A DNA stretch of 64,000 bases from Pseudomonas sp. MAG733B. GTDB taxonomy: Bacteria > Pseudomonadota > Gammaproteobacteria > Pseudomonadales > Pseudomonadaceae. The stretch spans positions 1,860,001 through 1,924,000 of the forward strand of contig NZ_CP145732.1 in the NCBI RefSeq assembly GCF_036884845.1. The letters run 5' to 3'. The notes under the pieces are model-generated. The model saw only the letters and a program-made list of their open reading frames with translations, was not told where the DNA came from and searched no databases. Positions 1-9,827 of this stretch are shown here, piece by piece; the stretch's first letter is position 1, and each line of letters opens with the position of its first letter. A program made the translations under genes and the position numbers.

Positions 1-851
1 GCTGCTGGCGTGCCGCTGCGCACCGTCAGCTATGCCGGGCTCAAGGACCGTCAGGCGCTGACGCGCCAGTGGTTCAGCGTGCAACTGCCGGGCAAGGCCG
101 ACCCGGATTTGTCCGCGGCAGAAAACGACACGCTGAAAATCCTCAAGACCAGCCGACACAAGCGCAAGTTGCAACGCGGTGCGCACTCGGCCAACGGTTT
201 CACTTTGCGCCTGACTCAGTTCGCCGGTTACAAGGCTGCCATCGAAGAGCGCCTGCAACTGATCGTCAAACACGGCATCCCCAACTATTTCGGCGCCCAG
301 CGCTTCGGGCATGACGGCGGTAACGTGGTCGACGCCCGTGCCTGGGCTGCGCGCAAGGCCTTGCCGGAGCAGCGTAACGTGCGTTCGCGTCTGCTCTCGA
401 CCGCCCGCAGTTTTCTGTTCAATCAGGTGTTGGCCGCGCGTGTCGCCGACGGCACCTGGCAGCGCGCCCAGGTCGGTGACCTGCTGGCGTTCACTGATAG
501 CCGCAGCTTCTTTCCGGCCGGAGAGGCCGAGTGCAGCGACCCGCGTCTGGCGATTCTCGATCTGCATCCGACCGGCCCGCAGTGGGGCGAAGGTGACTCG
601 CCGGCCACGGGCGCTGTCCATGAACTGGAGCAGGCGATTGCCGCGCGCGAAGCAGACCTTCGCGATTGGTTGATCAACGCCGGTATGAGCCACGAACGTC
701 GCATCCTGCGGCTGCCCATTGGTGGGTTGACGTGGCATTATCCCGAGCCTGACATTCTGCAACTGGAATTCGTCCTTCCGGCCGGATGCTTCGCCACCGT
801 ATTGGTGCGCGAGCTCGTTGATCTGGTGCCGGTGGGGCAGACGGACAGCCC

Positions 852-864
<13 letters not shown>
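1..864 (+). CDS. truD: tRNA pseudouridine(13) synthase TruD (5' end outside window)
   Basis: The frame is open from base 1, so the N-terminus lies outside the window; 287 residues are visible against about 350 for the family. TruD isomerises U13 of tRNA-Glu to pseudouridine. The TruD active-site stretch [10 protein letters not shown] is seen at the visible N-terminus, with its catalytic Asp. The later NYFGAQRFG motif, typical of TruD and its insertion domain, follows at about residue 95. The stop overlaps the surE start by 13 nt, so truD-surE-pcm reads as one transcription unit, the usual gamma-proteobacterial order. Identification by motif and synteny is secure; only the 5' boundary is unknown. 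Confidence 0.95.
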
Positions 865-2278
<1,414 letters not shown>

Positions 2279-2489
2279 GCATTTATTTCAGCGTGCTGAA
2301 TTCTCTTCGATGGCCTTTGTCTTACAGCGGCGTCGATTGGTTAAACGGGTTGTTTTGTCAGACAGCAAACGTGTGCGCGATGCCATTTCGCTTCATTAAG
2401 GGTAAAGCTTGCACGGCCCGTTATACTTGCGACATTTCGTGCCGGAACACGGCAAATCACATTTTCAGCCACCACAAAGGGAGCGGCGG

Positions 2490-3347
2490 GTGAGTCTCAC
2501 AGTCATAGCGCAGCGTATGGGTAAAACGAGCTTTCAGCGCCTGGTGACTGGCCTTGTCATGAGCACCTTGCTGGTCGGTTGTTCCAGCAACAAATCCAGC
2601 GACGTGCGCGTCGTCGACCGCAACAATGCCGCCGCCCAGCGTCCGGCAGTGACGACGGGGCAGTACGTCGTTCGACCGAAAGACACTTTGTTCTCGATCG
2701 CTTTCCGCTACGGCTGGGACTACAAGGCCCTGGCTGCACGCAACAACATCCCGGCGCCTTACACGATCCATCCGGGTCAGACGATTCGCTTCGATGGCCG
2801 CACCGGTTCAACGCCGACAACTGTGGTCAGTTCCTCGAATTCAACACCTTCCTCCTCGAGTAAAACCACGGTCATTCGTCGTCCGGTCGACGGTGGCACT
2901 CCCACCACGGCGGTGGTTGTACCGTCCGTCGCCAACAAGCCGGCACCCGCTCCATTGCCTCCTCCGGGCCCGGCCCCGACCGGCTGGGGATGGCCATCTA
3001 ATGGCATTTTGATTGGAAAATTCTCTTCAAACGGTAGTTTGAATAAAGGAATTGATATCGCCGGAGATTTGGGACAGCCTGTTTTAGCTGCGTCTGATGG
3101 GACGGTGGTATACGCCGGGAGTGGCTTAAGGGGCTACGGCGAATTAGTCATCATCAAACACAGCGAAACCTACGTCAGTGCCTACGGACATAACCGCAGG
3201 CTGTTGGTTCGGGAGGGGCAGCAGGTCAAGGTCGGACAGACAATTGCCGAAATGGGGTCAACGGGTACAGACCGGGTGAAACTGCATTTTGAGATTCGCC
3301 GCCAAGGTAAACCTGTAGATCCACTGCAATTCCTGCCGCGTCGTTGA
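2490..3347 (+). CDS. nlpD: NlpD-family LysM/M23 lipoprotein, amidase activator
   Basis: I chose the GTG at 2490 because AAAGGGAG sits just upstream; ATG 2517 is the alternative. The protein has a lipoprotein signal ending in LLVGC (Cys about residue 31), then a LysM domain (YVVRPKDTLFSIAFRYGW, about 57-100). A low-complexity Ser/Thr/Pro linker follows, then a C-terminal M23/LytM domain (about 190-285). The LytM metal ligands look degenerate: NKGIDIAG lacks the first His and VKLHFEIR has Lys where active enzymes have His. As in E. coli NlpD, this suggests activation of a cell-division amidase rather than hydrolysis. The gene also carries the upstream promoter region of rpoS; its 3' third is visibly more AT-rich than its 5' part. 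Confidence 0.9.
   Translation: MSLTVIAQRMGKTSFQRLVTGLVMSTLLVGCSSNKSSDVRVVDRNNAAAQRPAVTTGQYVVRPKDTLFSIAFRYGWDYKALAARNNIPAPYTIHPGQTIRFDGRTGSTPTTVVSSSNSTPSSSSKTTVIRRPVDGGTPTTAVVVPSVANKPAPAPLPPPGPAPTGWGWPSNGILIGKFSSNGSLNKGIDIAGDLGQPVLAASDGTVVYAGSGLRGYGELVIIKHSETYVSAYGHNRRLLVREGQQVKVGQTIAEMGSTGTDRVKLHFEIRRQGKPVDPLQFLPRR
3028..3041. promoter_or_regulatory. Putative PsrA-binding palindrome upstream of rpoS
   Basis: CAAACGGTAGTTTG is a perfect 5-4-5 dyad matching the published PsrA motif (G/C)AAAC-N2-4-GTTT(G/C). It lies inside nlpD, about 410 bp before the rpoS ATG. In P. aeruginosa and P. putida, PsrA activates an rpoS promoter located inside nlpD at a similar distance. Binding here is inferred, not shown. 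Confidence 0.7.
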
Positions 3348-3451
3348 TCGCTTCCAGCCTGTTCCGTCACGTAGAGGGGACAGGCTCCAGCGTTGCCAAG
3401 GATAAAGGCGCCGCTTGAGCTTGAGGTCGAACTCACCAAAGGACTATAACA

Positions 3452-4459
3452 ATGGCTCTCAGTAAAGAAGTGCCGGAGTTTGACATCGACGATGAGGTTC
3501 TCCTGATGGAGACCGGCATCGGTACGGATTCGATGTCGAATGATGAAGGGGCGGCTCCACCTTCCGTTCGTGCCAAATCCAAACACTCCGCGTCGTTGAA
3601 GCAACACAAGTACATTGACTACACGCGGGCACTTGATGCCACGCAGCTGTACCTCAATGAAATCGGCTTTTCCCCTCTGTTGTCCCCCGAAGAAGAAGTT
3701 CATTTTGCGCGACTTTCGCAAAGTGGCGATCCGGCCGGGCGCAAACGCATGATTGAAAGTAACCTTCGGCTGGTGGTGAAAATCGCCCGGCGTTACGTCA
3801 ATCGTGGCTTGTCGCTGCTCGATCTGATCGAAGAGGGCAACCTCGGCTTGATCCGGGCGGTGGAGAAGTTCGACCCTGAGCGCGGCTTCCGCTTTTCGAC
3901 CTACGCAACCTGGTGGATTCGTCAGACCATCGAGCGCGCGATCATGAATCAGACCCGGACGATCCGGTTGCCGATCCATGTGGTCAAAGAGCTTAACGTG
4001 TACCTGCGGGCTGCACGGGAGCTGACGCAAAAACTCGACCATGAACCCTCACCCGAAGAAATCGCCAACCTGCTGGAAAAACCGGTGGGAGAGGTCAAGC
4101 GCATGCTGGGCCTGAACGAGCGGGTTTCTTCGGTCGACGTCTCGCTGGGTCCGGATTCGGATAAAACCCTGCTGGACACCCTTACCGACGATCGCCCAAC
4201 CGATCCATGCGAACTGTTGCAGGATGACGACCTGTCCCAGAGCATCGATCAATGGCTCTCGGAGCTGACCGACAAGCAGCGCGAAGTGGTTGTACGCCGC
4301 TTCGGCCTGCGCGGTCACGAGAGCAGTACCCTTGAAGACGTAGGCCTGGAAATTGGCCTGACCCGGGAACGGGTCAGACAGATTCAGGTTGAAGGCCTGA
4401 AGCGTCTTCGGGAGATCCTGGAGAAAAACGGCCTGTCGAGCGAGTCGCTGTTTCAGTAA
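3452..4459 (+). CDS. rpoS: Stationary-phase sigma factor RpoS
   Basis: RpoS directs RNA polymerase to general stress and stationary-phase promoters. At 335 residues it has the normal Pseudomonas length. Visible regions are: 1.2/2 with [22 protein letters not shown]; the core-binding and -10 recognition helices [38 protein letters not shown] and [17 protein letters not shown] (about 105-165); region 3; and the C-terminal -35 recognition [28 protein letters not shown] (about 290-320). The start follows AAAGGA with good spacing. A strong terminator follows the stop, then the rsmZ RNA. In these bacteria RpoS levels are tied to the Gac/Rsm system. Confidence 0.98.
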   Translation: MALSKEVPEFDIDDEVLLMETGIGTDSMSNDEGAAPPSVRAKSKHSASLKQHKYIDYTRALDATQLYLNEIGFSPLLSPEEEVHFARLSQSGDPAGRKRMIESNLRLVVKIARRYVNRGLSLLDLIEEGNLGLIRAVEKFDPERGFRFSTYATWWIRQTIERAIMNQTRTIRLPIHVVKELNVYLRAARELTQKLDHEPSPEEIANLLEKPVGEVKRMLGLNERVSSVDVSLGPDSDKTLLDTLTDDRPTDPCELLQDDDLSQSIDQWLSELTDKQREVVVRRFGLRGHESSTLEDVGLEIGLTRERVRQIQVEGLKRLREILEKNGLSSESLFQ

Positions 4460-4480
4460 CCGACTCGTGTAACAGGTAAC

Positions 4481-4509
4481 AAAAAGCCCCGACTGGTTCG
4501 GGGCTTTTT
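4481..4509 (+). terminator. Intrinsic terminator after rpoS
   Basis: A GC-rich stem (AAAAAGCCCCGA, CTGG loop, then TTCGGGGC) is followed by a T run, 21 bases after the rpoS stop. It separates rpoS from rsmZ. Confidence 0.9.
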
Positions 4510-4569
4510 GTTGCCCGAACGAAGTCGGTCGCACGACTGTGCAATCAGCGCAGGTTTGTAGTCTTGCGT

Positions 4570-4587
4570 TGTAAGCCTTTGCTTACT
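4570..4587. promoter_or_regulatory. GacA upstream activating sequence of rsmZ
   Basis: TGTAAG-CCTTTG-CTTACT is an 18-bp near-perfect palindrome matching the GacA site consensus (TGTAAG-N6-CTTACA). It lies about 175-190 bp before the inferred rsmZ start, the spacing reported for GacA-controlled Rsm RNAs in P. fluorescens. The surrounding 4513-4723 stretch is AT-rich with no credible ORF. Confidence 0.88.
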
Positions 4588-4723
4588 GTTTCGTAAGTGT
4601 TCGTTATTTTTACACTGTGGTAGTCGGCAGGGCTTTCTTTTGAATTGAGACATGCCATTGAAAAATAACGGTATTTATAAAGATTAACGGCGTGTGACAG
4701 CGTGCCACGGTACTTGAGAGCGG

Positions 4724-4751
4724 TTGCTCTGATCCGGGATCGCTTTAGTAT
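4724..4751 (+). promoter_or_regulatory. rsmZ core promoter
   Basis: TTGCTC, a 16-bp spacer and TAGTAT place a start near 4760, where the conserved RsmZ 5' end TGTCGACGGA begins. Confidence 0.6.
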
Positions 4752-4759
4752 CTGGGTTG

Positions 4760-4888
4760 TGTCGACGGACAGGCACGCCCTTCAAGGATGAGGGGAACGG
4801 AAATCGCAGGACGCGATTCATCAGGACGATGAAAAGGAACACAGGGAATAAGGAAAAAATGTGGGCGGGTCAAACCGCCCCTTTTTTT
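4760..4888 (+). ncRNA. rsmZ: RsmZ small regulatory RNA
   Basis: This RNA of about 129 nt has the RsmZ hallmarks. It opens with TGTCGACGGA and carries at least seven GGA motifs in short loops or linkers (near 4767, 4786, 4794, 4798, 4808, 4823, 4835, 4844 and 4852). It ends in a GGGCGG/CCGCCC hairpin with a seven-T tail. It lies between rpoS and fdxA, its conserved place, and is preceded by a GacA box. RsmZ sequesters RsmA/RsmE-type translational repressors and so relieves repression of exoproduct genes. The 5' end is inferred from similarity to known RsmZ starts and the -10 position. It has no coding potential worth noting. Confidence 0.92.
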
Positions 4889-4903
4889 CGCCCGCAGAAA
4901 AGC

Positions 4904-4928
4904 AAAAAGGCCCTTGTGGGGCCTTTTT
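4904..4928 (-). terminator. Terminator of fdxA
   Basis: A symmetric hairpin (AAAAAGGCCC, TTGTG, GGGCCTTTTT) lies just past the fdxA stop. It could act on both strands. Confidence 0.8.
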
Positions 4929-4945
4929 CGGGAACGCGGGGGTAA

Positions 4946-5287
4946 TCAGCGTTCGAGGTGTTCCAGCTTGCTGCTACCTATAGATTTGTTGATGACGCGA
5001 TCGAACTCTTCGGCATCAGGCAACGAATCTTTCTTCTCGGTGATGTTCGGCCAGATTTCAGCCAGCTCAACGTTCAGCTGAATGAAGTTTTCCATGCCGG
5101 CAGGGATTTCATCTTCGGAGAAGATGGCCACAGCAGGGCATTCAGGTTCGCACAGTGCGCAGTCGATGCACTCATCCGGGTGAATCACCAGGAAATTCGG
5201 GCCTTCGTAAAAGCAGTCCACCGGACAGACTTCTACGCAGTCGGTGTACTTGCACTTGATGCAGTTGTCGGTGACGACGAAGGTCAT
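4946..5287 (-). CDS. fdxA: 7Fe/8Fe ferredoxin FdxA
   Basis: Ferredoxin of 113 residues carrying one [3Fe-4S] and one [4Fe-4S] cluster. It starts [17 protein letters not shown]. The first cluster region is C-x2-C-x4-C-x3-CP ([14 protein letters not shown]) and the second is [12 protein letters not shown]. The Met at 5287 is preferred over the upstream in-frame Met (5329) because the ferredoxin fold begins at MTFVV and a GAGGAGAAAA ribosome site precedes it. It is an electron carrier; partner enzymes are not evident here. It lies between rsmZ and mutS, as in other Pseudomonas genomes. Confidence 0.95.
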   Translation of the reverse strand: MTFVVTDNCIKCKYTDCVEVCPVDCFYEGPNFLVIHPDECIDCALCEPECPAVAIFSEDEIPAGMENFIQLNVELAEIWPNITEKKDSLPDAEEFDRVINKSIGSSKLEHLER

Positions 5288-5428
5288 TTCTAATTTTCTC
5301 CTCAGGCGCGGCTTGCTGCGCCCCTTCACGTGGGGGTCGCATGGTTCGGGAGCGATAGTCTGCAGGCCAGGCTAAAGCCAGCAGCATCCCAAACCGCGCG
5401 AGATTCTAACAGCTTGCAAGGCTATGCG

Positions 5429-8008
5429 TTAGATCCGTGTCTTTAGTGTATAGAGCATTTCGAGTGCACGACGCGGCGTCATGTCGTCCAGGTCGAGCTT
5501 GGCCAGTTCATCCAGCACCGGATGCGGCAGGCTGGCGAACATATCGCTTTGCTGCGGCGCGGCCGGTTTGCCTTTGACTGGCTTGGGCACTTCATGGGGC
5601 AGGGCGGTGTCTTCCAGGCGGCTCAAATGCTCGCGTGCGCGCACGATCACTTCGCTTGGCACACCGGCCAACTGCGCCACCGCCAGGCCGTAGCTCTGGC
5701 TGGCAGGCCCCGGCAGCACGTGGTGCAGGAACACGATGCGCTCGTTGTGCTCGGTGGCGTTGAGGTGCACGTTGGCCACCAGCGGCTGGGCTTCCGGCAG
5801 GACCGTCAGCTCAAAGTAGTGGGTGGCGAACAGCGTGTAGGCGCGCAGGTGCGCCAGTCGTTCCGCCGCCGCCCAAGCCAGGGACAAGCCGTCGAAAGTA
5901 CTGGTGCCGCGGCCAACTTCGTCCATCAGCACGAGGCTGCGTTCGGTGGCGTTGTGCAGGATGTTCGCGGTTTCGCTCATTTCGACCATGAAGGTCGAAC
6001 GCCCGCCGGCCAGGTCATCGCTGGAACCGATTCGGGTGAAGATGCGGTCGACCAGCGACAACTCACAACTGGCCGCCGGCACGAAGCTGCCGATGTGCGC
6101 CAGCAGCACGATCAAAGCGGTCTGGCGCATGTAGGTGGATTTACCGCCCATGTTCGGACCGGTGATCACCAGCATGCGCGTGTTGTCGTCGAGGCTCAGG
6201 TCGTTGGCCACGAACGGCGTGGTCAAAACCTGTTCGACCACTGGGTGACGACCCTGGGTAATGCGCATGCACGGCTCGCTGACGAAGCGCGGGCAGTTCA
6301 GGTCGAGGTTCAGTGCACGCTCGGCCAGGTTGCTCAAAACGTCCAGCTCAGCGAGAGCGCCGGCGGTGTCCTGCAACGGCGGCAATTGCGAGATCAGGTC
6401 TTCAAGCAAGGCTTCATAGAGCATTTTCTCACGAGCCAGCGCACGGCTCCTGGCCGACAGCGCCTTGTCTTCGAAGGCCTTTAGTTCCGGCGTGATGAAA
6501 CGTTCGGCGCCTTTGAGCGTTTGGCGACGGATGTAATCGGCCGGCGCCGATTCAGCTTGCTTGCTCGGCAGTTCGATGAAGTAACCGTGGATGCGGTTAT
6601 AGCCGACCTTCAGGTGCGACAGGCCGGTACGGGCCTTTTCGCGGGCTTCGAGGTCGATCAGGAATTGCCCGGCGTTCTCGCTCAACGATTGCAGTTCATC
6701 GAGTTCGCTGTCGTAGCCGGTCTTCAACACGCCACCGTCGCGGATCACCGCCGGCGGGTTGTCGATGATGGCTTTTTCCAGCAGCGCCGCCAGTTCCGGG
6801 TAGGTGCTGGTGGTCGTCGCCAGTTGTTGCAGGTGCGGGGCTTCCAGTTCAGTCATCGCCACTTGCAGCGCTGGCAGTGCGCCGAGGGCATCACGCAGAC
6901 GTGCGAGGTCACGCGGGCGGGCATTGCGCAGGCCGATTCGCGCGAGAATCCGCTCGATGTCACCAATTTCCTTGAGCTGCGGTTGCAGCTTCTCGAAACG
7001 GTACGCGTCGAGCAGGCAAGTGATCGACGTCTGGCGTGCCAGCAAAACGGTCAGATCGCGCAGCGGACGGTTCAGCCAACGGGTCAGCAGACGGCTGCCC
7101 ATGGCGGTCTGGCAACGGTCGACCACCGATTGCAACGTGTTGTCACGACCGCCGGAGAGGTTGGTGTCCAGCTCCAGGTTGCGACGGCTTGCGCCGTCCA
7201 GCACCACGGTGTCGTCCAGGCGCTCATGGCGCAGGCTGCGCAAGTGCGGCAGGGCGGTGCGTTGGGTTTCTTTGGCATAGGCCAACAGGCAACCGGCGGC
7301 GCCGATGGCGAGCGTCAGGTTCTCGCAACCGAAACCCTTGAGGTCTTGGGTGGAAAATTGCTGGCAAAGGCTTTTCAGTGCCGAATCACGCTCGAAATCC
7401 CACGGCGCACGGCGACGAACCCCACGACGCTTTTCTGCGGGCAGATCTTTCGGCCAGTCATCCGGGATCAACAGCTCCACCGGATTGACCCGCTCCAGTT
7501 CCGCCAGCAGGTTTTCCCAGCCCTTGATTTCCAACACGCTGAAGTTGCCACTGGTGATATCCAGCACGGCCAGGCCGAACAGGCGTTCATCACCCAGCAC
7601 GGCAGCGATCAGGTTGTCGCGACGTTCATCCAGCAGCGCCTCGTCACTCACCGTCCCCGGCGTAATGATCCGTACCACCTGACGATCCACCGGCCCTTTG
7701 CTGGTGGCCGGGTCGCCGACCTGTTCGCAGATCACCACCGACTCGCCGAGCTTCACCAGTTTCGCCAGGTAACCTTCGGCGGCGTGGTAAGGAATCCCGC
7801 ACATCGGAATCGCCTGCCCGGCCGACTGCCCGCGAGCGGTCAGTGTGATGTCCAGCAACTTAGCGGCCTTCTTCGCGTCTTCGTAGAAGATCTCGTAGAA
7901 GTCACCCATGCGGTAGAACATCAACTGGTCGGGGTGCTGATTCTTCAGGCGCCAGTATTGCTGCATCATTGGGGTGTGGGAGGACAGGTCGGACAGGGCT
8001 TTATTCAT
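5429..8008 (-). CDS. mutS: DNA mismatch repair protein MutS
   Basis: MutS recognises mismatches and small loops and recruits MutL. I start it at Met 8008 ([19 protein letters not shown]), giving 859 residues, normal for Pseudomonas; an open extension to 8221 is not like the family. The mismatch-reading Phe-x-Glu is in MGDFYEIF (about residue 33). The ATPase has the Walker [10 protein letters not shown] (about 618) and Walker [14 protein letters not shown] (about 695). The C-terminal [14 protein letters not shown] tail is the dimer/tetramer region. It diverges from the tailocin repressor, which begins about 190 bp away. Confidence 0.98.
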   Translation of the reverse strand: MNKALSDLSSHTPMMQQYWRLKNQHPDQLMFYRMGDFYEIFYEDAKKAAKLLDITLTARGQSAGQAIPMCGIPYHAAEGYLAKLVKLGESVVICEQVGDPATSKGPVDRQVVRIITPGTVSDEALLDERRDNLIAAVLGDERLFGLAVLDITSGNFSVLEIKGWENLLAELERVNPVELLIPDDWPKDLPAEKRRGVRRRAPWDFERDSALKSLCQQFSTQDLKGFGCENLTLAIGAAGCLLAYAKETQRTALPHLRSLRHERLDDTVVLDGASRRNLELDTNLSGGRDNTLQSVVDRCQTAMGSRLLTRWLNRPLRDLTVLLARQTSITCLLDAYRFEKLQPQLKEIGDIERILARIGLRNARPRDLARLRDALGALPALQVAMTELEAPHLQQLATTTSTYPELAALLEKAIIDNPPAVIRDGGVLKTGYDSELDELQSLSENAGQFLIDLEAREKARTGLSHLKVGYNRIHGYFIELPSKQAESAPADYIRRQTLKGAERFITPELKAFEDKALSARSRALAREKMLYEALLEDLISQLPPLQDTAGALAELDVLSNLAERALNLDLNCPRFVSEPCMRITQGRHPVVEQVLTTPFVANDLSLDDNTRMLVITGPNMGGKSTYMRQTALIVLLAHIGSFVPAASCELSLVDRIFTRIGSSDDLAGGRSTFMVEMSETANILHNATERSLVLMDEVGRGTSTFDGLSLAWAAAERLAHLRAYTLFATHYFELTVLPEAQPLVANVHLNATEHNERIVFLHHVLPGPASQSYGLAVAQLAGVPSEVIVRAREHLSRLEDTALPHEVPKPVKGKPAAPQQSDMFASLPHPVLDELAKLDLDDMTPRRALEMLYTLKTRI

Positions 8009-8129
8009 CGGGGATCGGAAAACTCGTCGAAAGGTGTGGGGCAAAAGTGGGTCATCGGCCCGGCTTTTCCGCAATGAGCGCAAGATTAACATGGGCGGTC
8101 TGTCGGACGCAGGCACGAACGCCACGCGG

Positions 8130-8171
8130 TTGGTTTCTGCCGGGTTATGCGCCTTTAATGCAATTCTGCAT
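8130..8171 (+). promoter_or_regulatory. Repressor promoter with autoregulatory operator
   Basis: A weak TTGGTT-N18-TTTAAT promoter is followed directly by ATGCAATTCTGCAT (8158-8171). This is the same ATGCA-N4-TGCAT dyad found three times at the tailocin promoter. Its position over the expected start point fits autorepression. The operator assignment rests on repeat and position only. Confidence 0.55.
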
Positions 8172-8198
8172 TTGCCTCCCGCGAAAAGAACAAGCAAT

Positions 8199-8942
8199 AT
8201 GCGCGTTATGCAAAAACGCAATGTTTCTACCGTCTTAAGAGCGCTGCTCGATCAGCACGGGATCTCCCCCACGGAGCTTCACCGTCGCACCGGCGTGCCT
8301 CAATCCACACTCTCGCGGATTCTCAGCGGGAAGATCGTCGATCCTTCGGATAAACACATTTCGAAGATCGCCGAGTACTTCGCCGTGAGCACCGACCAAT
8401 TGCGCGGCCGCGCGGAAGTCACGCCAGCTGGCATTGGCGCGCGCGAAGAACTGCATTCGGAACTCAAGGACATAAGTCTGTGGGACGACGATACCCCCGT
8501 CGATGACGACGAGGTGTCGGTGCCCTTTCTTCGTGAGGTTGAATTGGCTGCGGGATCAGGAAGATTCGTCATCGAAGAGAGCGAGCGCTCTAGCCTGCGC
8601 TTTGGCAAGCGCAGCTTGCGCCATAACGGTGTGCAGTTCGACCAGGCCAAATGCGTGACCGTGCGTGGCAACAGCATGTTGCCGGTGCTGCGCGACGGTG
8701 CCACGGTCGGGGTCAATGCCGCCAAATGCGGGATTGGCGACATCATTGATGGCGACCTTTATGCAATCAACCATAACGGCCAGTTGCGGGTAAAACAGCT
8801 TTATCGCCTGCCGACCGGGATTCGTCTGCGCAGCTTCAACCGCGATGAACATCCGGATGAGGACTACAGCTTCCAGGAAATGCAGGAGGAGCAAATTGTC
8901 ATCCTCGGTCACGTCTTCTGGTGGGGCATGTACGCCCGTTAA
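8199..8942 (+). CDS. CI/PrtR-like repressor with S24 self-cleavage domain
   Basis: 247 residues from ATG 8199; ATG 8208 is equally possible, and the longer open frame back to 7974 runs into mutS and is rejected. The N-terminal XRE helix-turn-helix (about 10-70) contains [20 protein letters not shown]. The C-terminal S24/LexA-like peptidase shows the likely Ala-Gly cleavage site ELAAGSGRF (about 120). The catalytic Ser is in [13 protein letters not shown] (about 163) and the Lys in LRVKQLYR (about 202). RecA filaments would promote self-cleavage and derepress the tailocin. This is the PrtR-type role in pyocin control; the name is withheld because no prtN partner is present. Confidence 0.88.
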   Translation: MRVMQKRNVSTVLRALLDQHGISPTELHRRTGVPQSTLSRILSGKIVDPSDKHISKIAEYFAVSTDQLRGRAEVTPAGIGAREELHSELKDISLWDDDTPVDDDEVSVPFLREVELAAGSGRFVIEESERSSLRFGKRSLRHNGVQFDQAKCVTVRGNSMLPVLRDGATVGVNAAKCGIGDIIDGDLYAINHNGQLRVKQLYRLPTGIRLRSFNRDEHPDEDYSFQEMQEEQIVILGHVFWWGMYAR

Positions 8943-8960
8943 CCTCACCGCTGTCAGATA

Positions 8961-8988
8961 AAACCCGCCATCGAGCGGGTTTTTTTTC
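8961..8988 (+). terminator. Terminator after repressor
   Basis: AAACCCGC, CATCGA loop, GCGGGTTT and a run of T lie 19 bases after the repressor stop. It isolates the repressor from the structural operon. Confidence 0.88.
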
Positions 8989-9029
8989 GTCTGCCAAAAG
9001 CCGCCAGCGCCTTTGTCTATGGGTCTTCC

Positions 9030-9102
9030 ATGCATTTGTGCATTTGATGCGCATAAATAAATGCATTTATGCATTGACTGTATATGCATCCATGCATATT
9101 CT
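9030..9102 (+). promoter_or_regulatory. Tailocin promoter with operator array
   Basis: Three ATGCA-N4-TGCAT dyads occur at 9030-9043, 9061-9074 and 9084-9097, plus a shorter ATGCGCAT at 9047-9054. A sigma70-like promoter TTGACT (9074-9079), 17-bp spacer, TATTCT (9097-9102) is interleaved. One dyad abuts the -35 box and one fills the spacer and touches the -10. Repressor bound here would exclude RNA polymerase. A start near 9109 is expected. Confidence 0.72.
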
Positions 9103-9168
9103 TTGTCTCAAGCCGCTCAACAAAGCGGCTCGAAACGAAGCTCTTTAGTTCCACCAAAAAAGGCAGCG

Positions 9169-9279
9169 ATGAACCGGCCTCAACGGTTCAGAGGGTTGGC
9201 AACTGACCCGGGTGTGCAGCGTAAAGCACCAGAAGCAGTTATCCGGCGGGCAGGGACCGCGGTCGGAAAAACATTTTGA
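9169..9279 (+). CDS. Tailocin leader ORF 1 (36 aa, tentative)
   Basis: Small basic ORF beginning MNRPQRFRGLATDPGV, preceded by a weak AAGGCAG ribosome site. It resembles no family I recognise. Its TGA is immediately followed by the ATG of a second small ORF, so the two could be coupled. It may be a leader peptide or chance; the only support is position and arrangement. Confidence 0.25.
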   Translation: MNRPQRFRGLATDPGVQRKAPEAVIRRAGTAVGKTF

Positions 9280-9378
9280 ATGGACCCGTACCGCGCCAGT
9301 AGCGCCGAAAGGTCGACGCGAAGGACCGCATTACTGAAAAGCCCGACGCGAGTCGGGCTTTTTGGAATGCCTACCTGA
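9280..9378 (+). CDS. Tailocin leader ORF 2 (32 aa, tentative)
   Basis: This begins with the ATG directly after the stop of leader ORF 1 and reads MDPYRASSAERSTRR at its start. It passes straight through the terminator stem at 9337-9363 and stops 15 bases beyond it. A ribosome translating it would melt that hairpin, the geometry of translation-coupled attenuation. There is no independent ribosome site, and coding is unproven. Confidence 0.2.
   Translation: MDPYRASSAERSTRRTALLKSPTRVGLFGMPT
9337..9363 (+). terminator. Intrinsic terminator in the tailocin leader
   Basis: AAAAGCCCGAC, GCGA loop, GTCGGGC and TTTTT form an 11-bp stem with a U tail. It is oriented with the operon and lies 85 bases before the holin start. 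Confidence 0.8.
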
Positions 9379-9447
9379 TGTCAGGCGCACAAGAGACAGC
9401 GATTGAACCCAACATCTATCACTCATCAATCACCCGGGAGGCGTGAA

Positions 9448-9798
9448 ATGACAAACGAGCAACAAGCGTTGCTGGACATGCCGATCTGGCTCGTCATCGT
9501 CCTCGCCCTGGTGGGCGGGGTGTCCGGCGAAATGTGGCGCGCCGACAAGGACGGCGCCCGCGGCTGGTCACTACTGCGGCGGCTGGCCTTGCGCTCCGGC
9601 GCCTGCATGGTCTGCGGGGTCTCGGCCATCCTGCTGCTGTACGCCGCCGGCGTGTCGATCTGGGCCGCGGGCGCCTTTGGTTGCCTGACGGCGATGGCCG
9701 GGGCGGATGTAGCCATCGGGCTATATGAGCGCTGGGCGGCCAAACGGATCGGGGTGTGTGAAGTGCCGCCCCGTGATTCTCGCTCCGACCCACCGTGA
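9448..9798 (+). CDS. Tailocin holin
   Basis: 116 residues from the ATG at 9448, which has GGGAGGCG upstream; an in-frame ATG at 9403 lacks a ribosome site. The protein is small with about three hydrophobic segments (roughly 11-28, 46-65 and 67-88) and a charged C-terminus. This fits a type of holin placed first in Pseudomonas R-tailocin operons (the PA0614 position). It would form inner-membrane lesions that let the endolysin, encoded about 12 kb downstream, reach the cell wall and release particles. Lysis genes split between the two ends of the operon is normal for R-pyocins. Confidence 0.8.
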   Translation: MTNEQQALLDMPIWLVIVLALVGGVSGEMWRADKDGARGWSLLRRLALRSGACMVCGVSAILLLYAAGVSIWAAGAFGCLTAMAGADVAIGLYERWAAKRIGVCEVPPRDSRSDPP

Positions 9799-9827
9799 AC
9801 CCTTCGACGCATGAACAGGAAGTTTTT

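Larger units (their letters stand above)
9109..9447 (+). other. Structured untranslated leader of the tailocin operon
   Basis: About 340 nt separate the promoter from the holin start. The leader opens with a 7-bp hairpin (AGCCGCT/AGCGGCT, 9111-9130). A GAACCG/CGGTTC hairpin (9171-9189) and the palindrome GACCGCGGTC (9255-9264) follow, and the intrinsic terminator at 9337-9363 closes it. Two tiny tandem ORFs lie inside. I know of no described regulator here. Confidence 0.5.

Noticed and set aside
5522..8077. Long plus-strand ORFs (320 and 518 codons) opposite mutS
   Set aside because: They are antisense shadows of a high-GC coding gene: no ribosome sites, no family features, and exact frame register with mutS.
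8009..8198. N-terminal extension of the repressor (to 7974) or of MutS (to 8221)
   Set aside because: Both run into each other's start regions, and neither extension resembles family members; the extra codons are open by chance.
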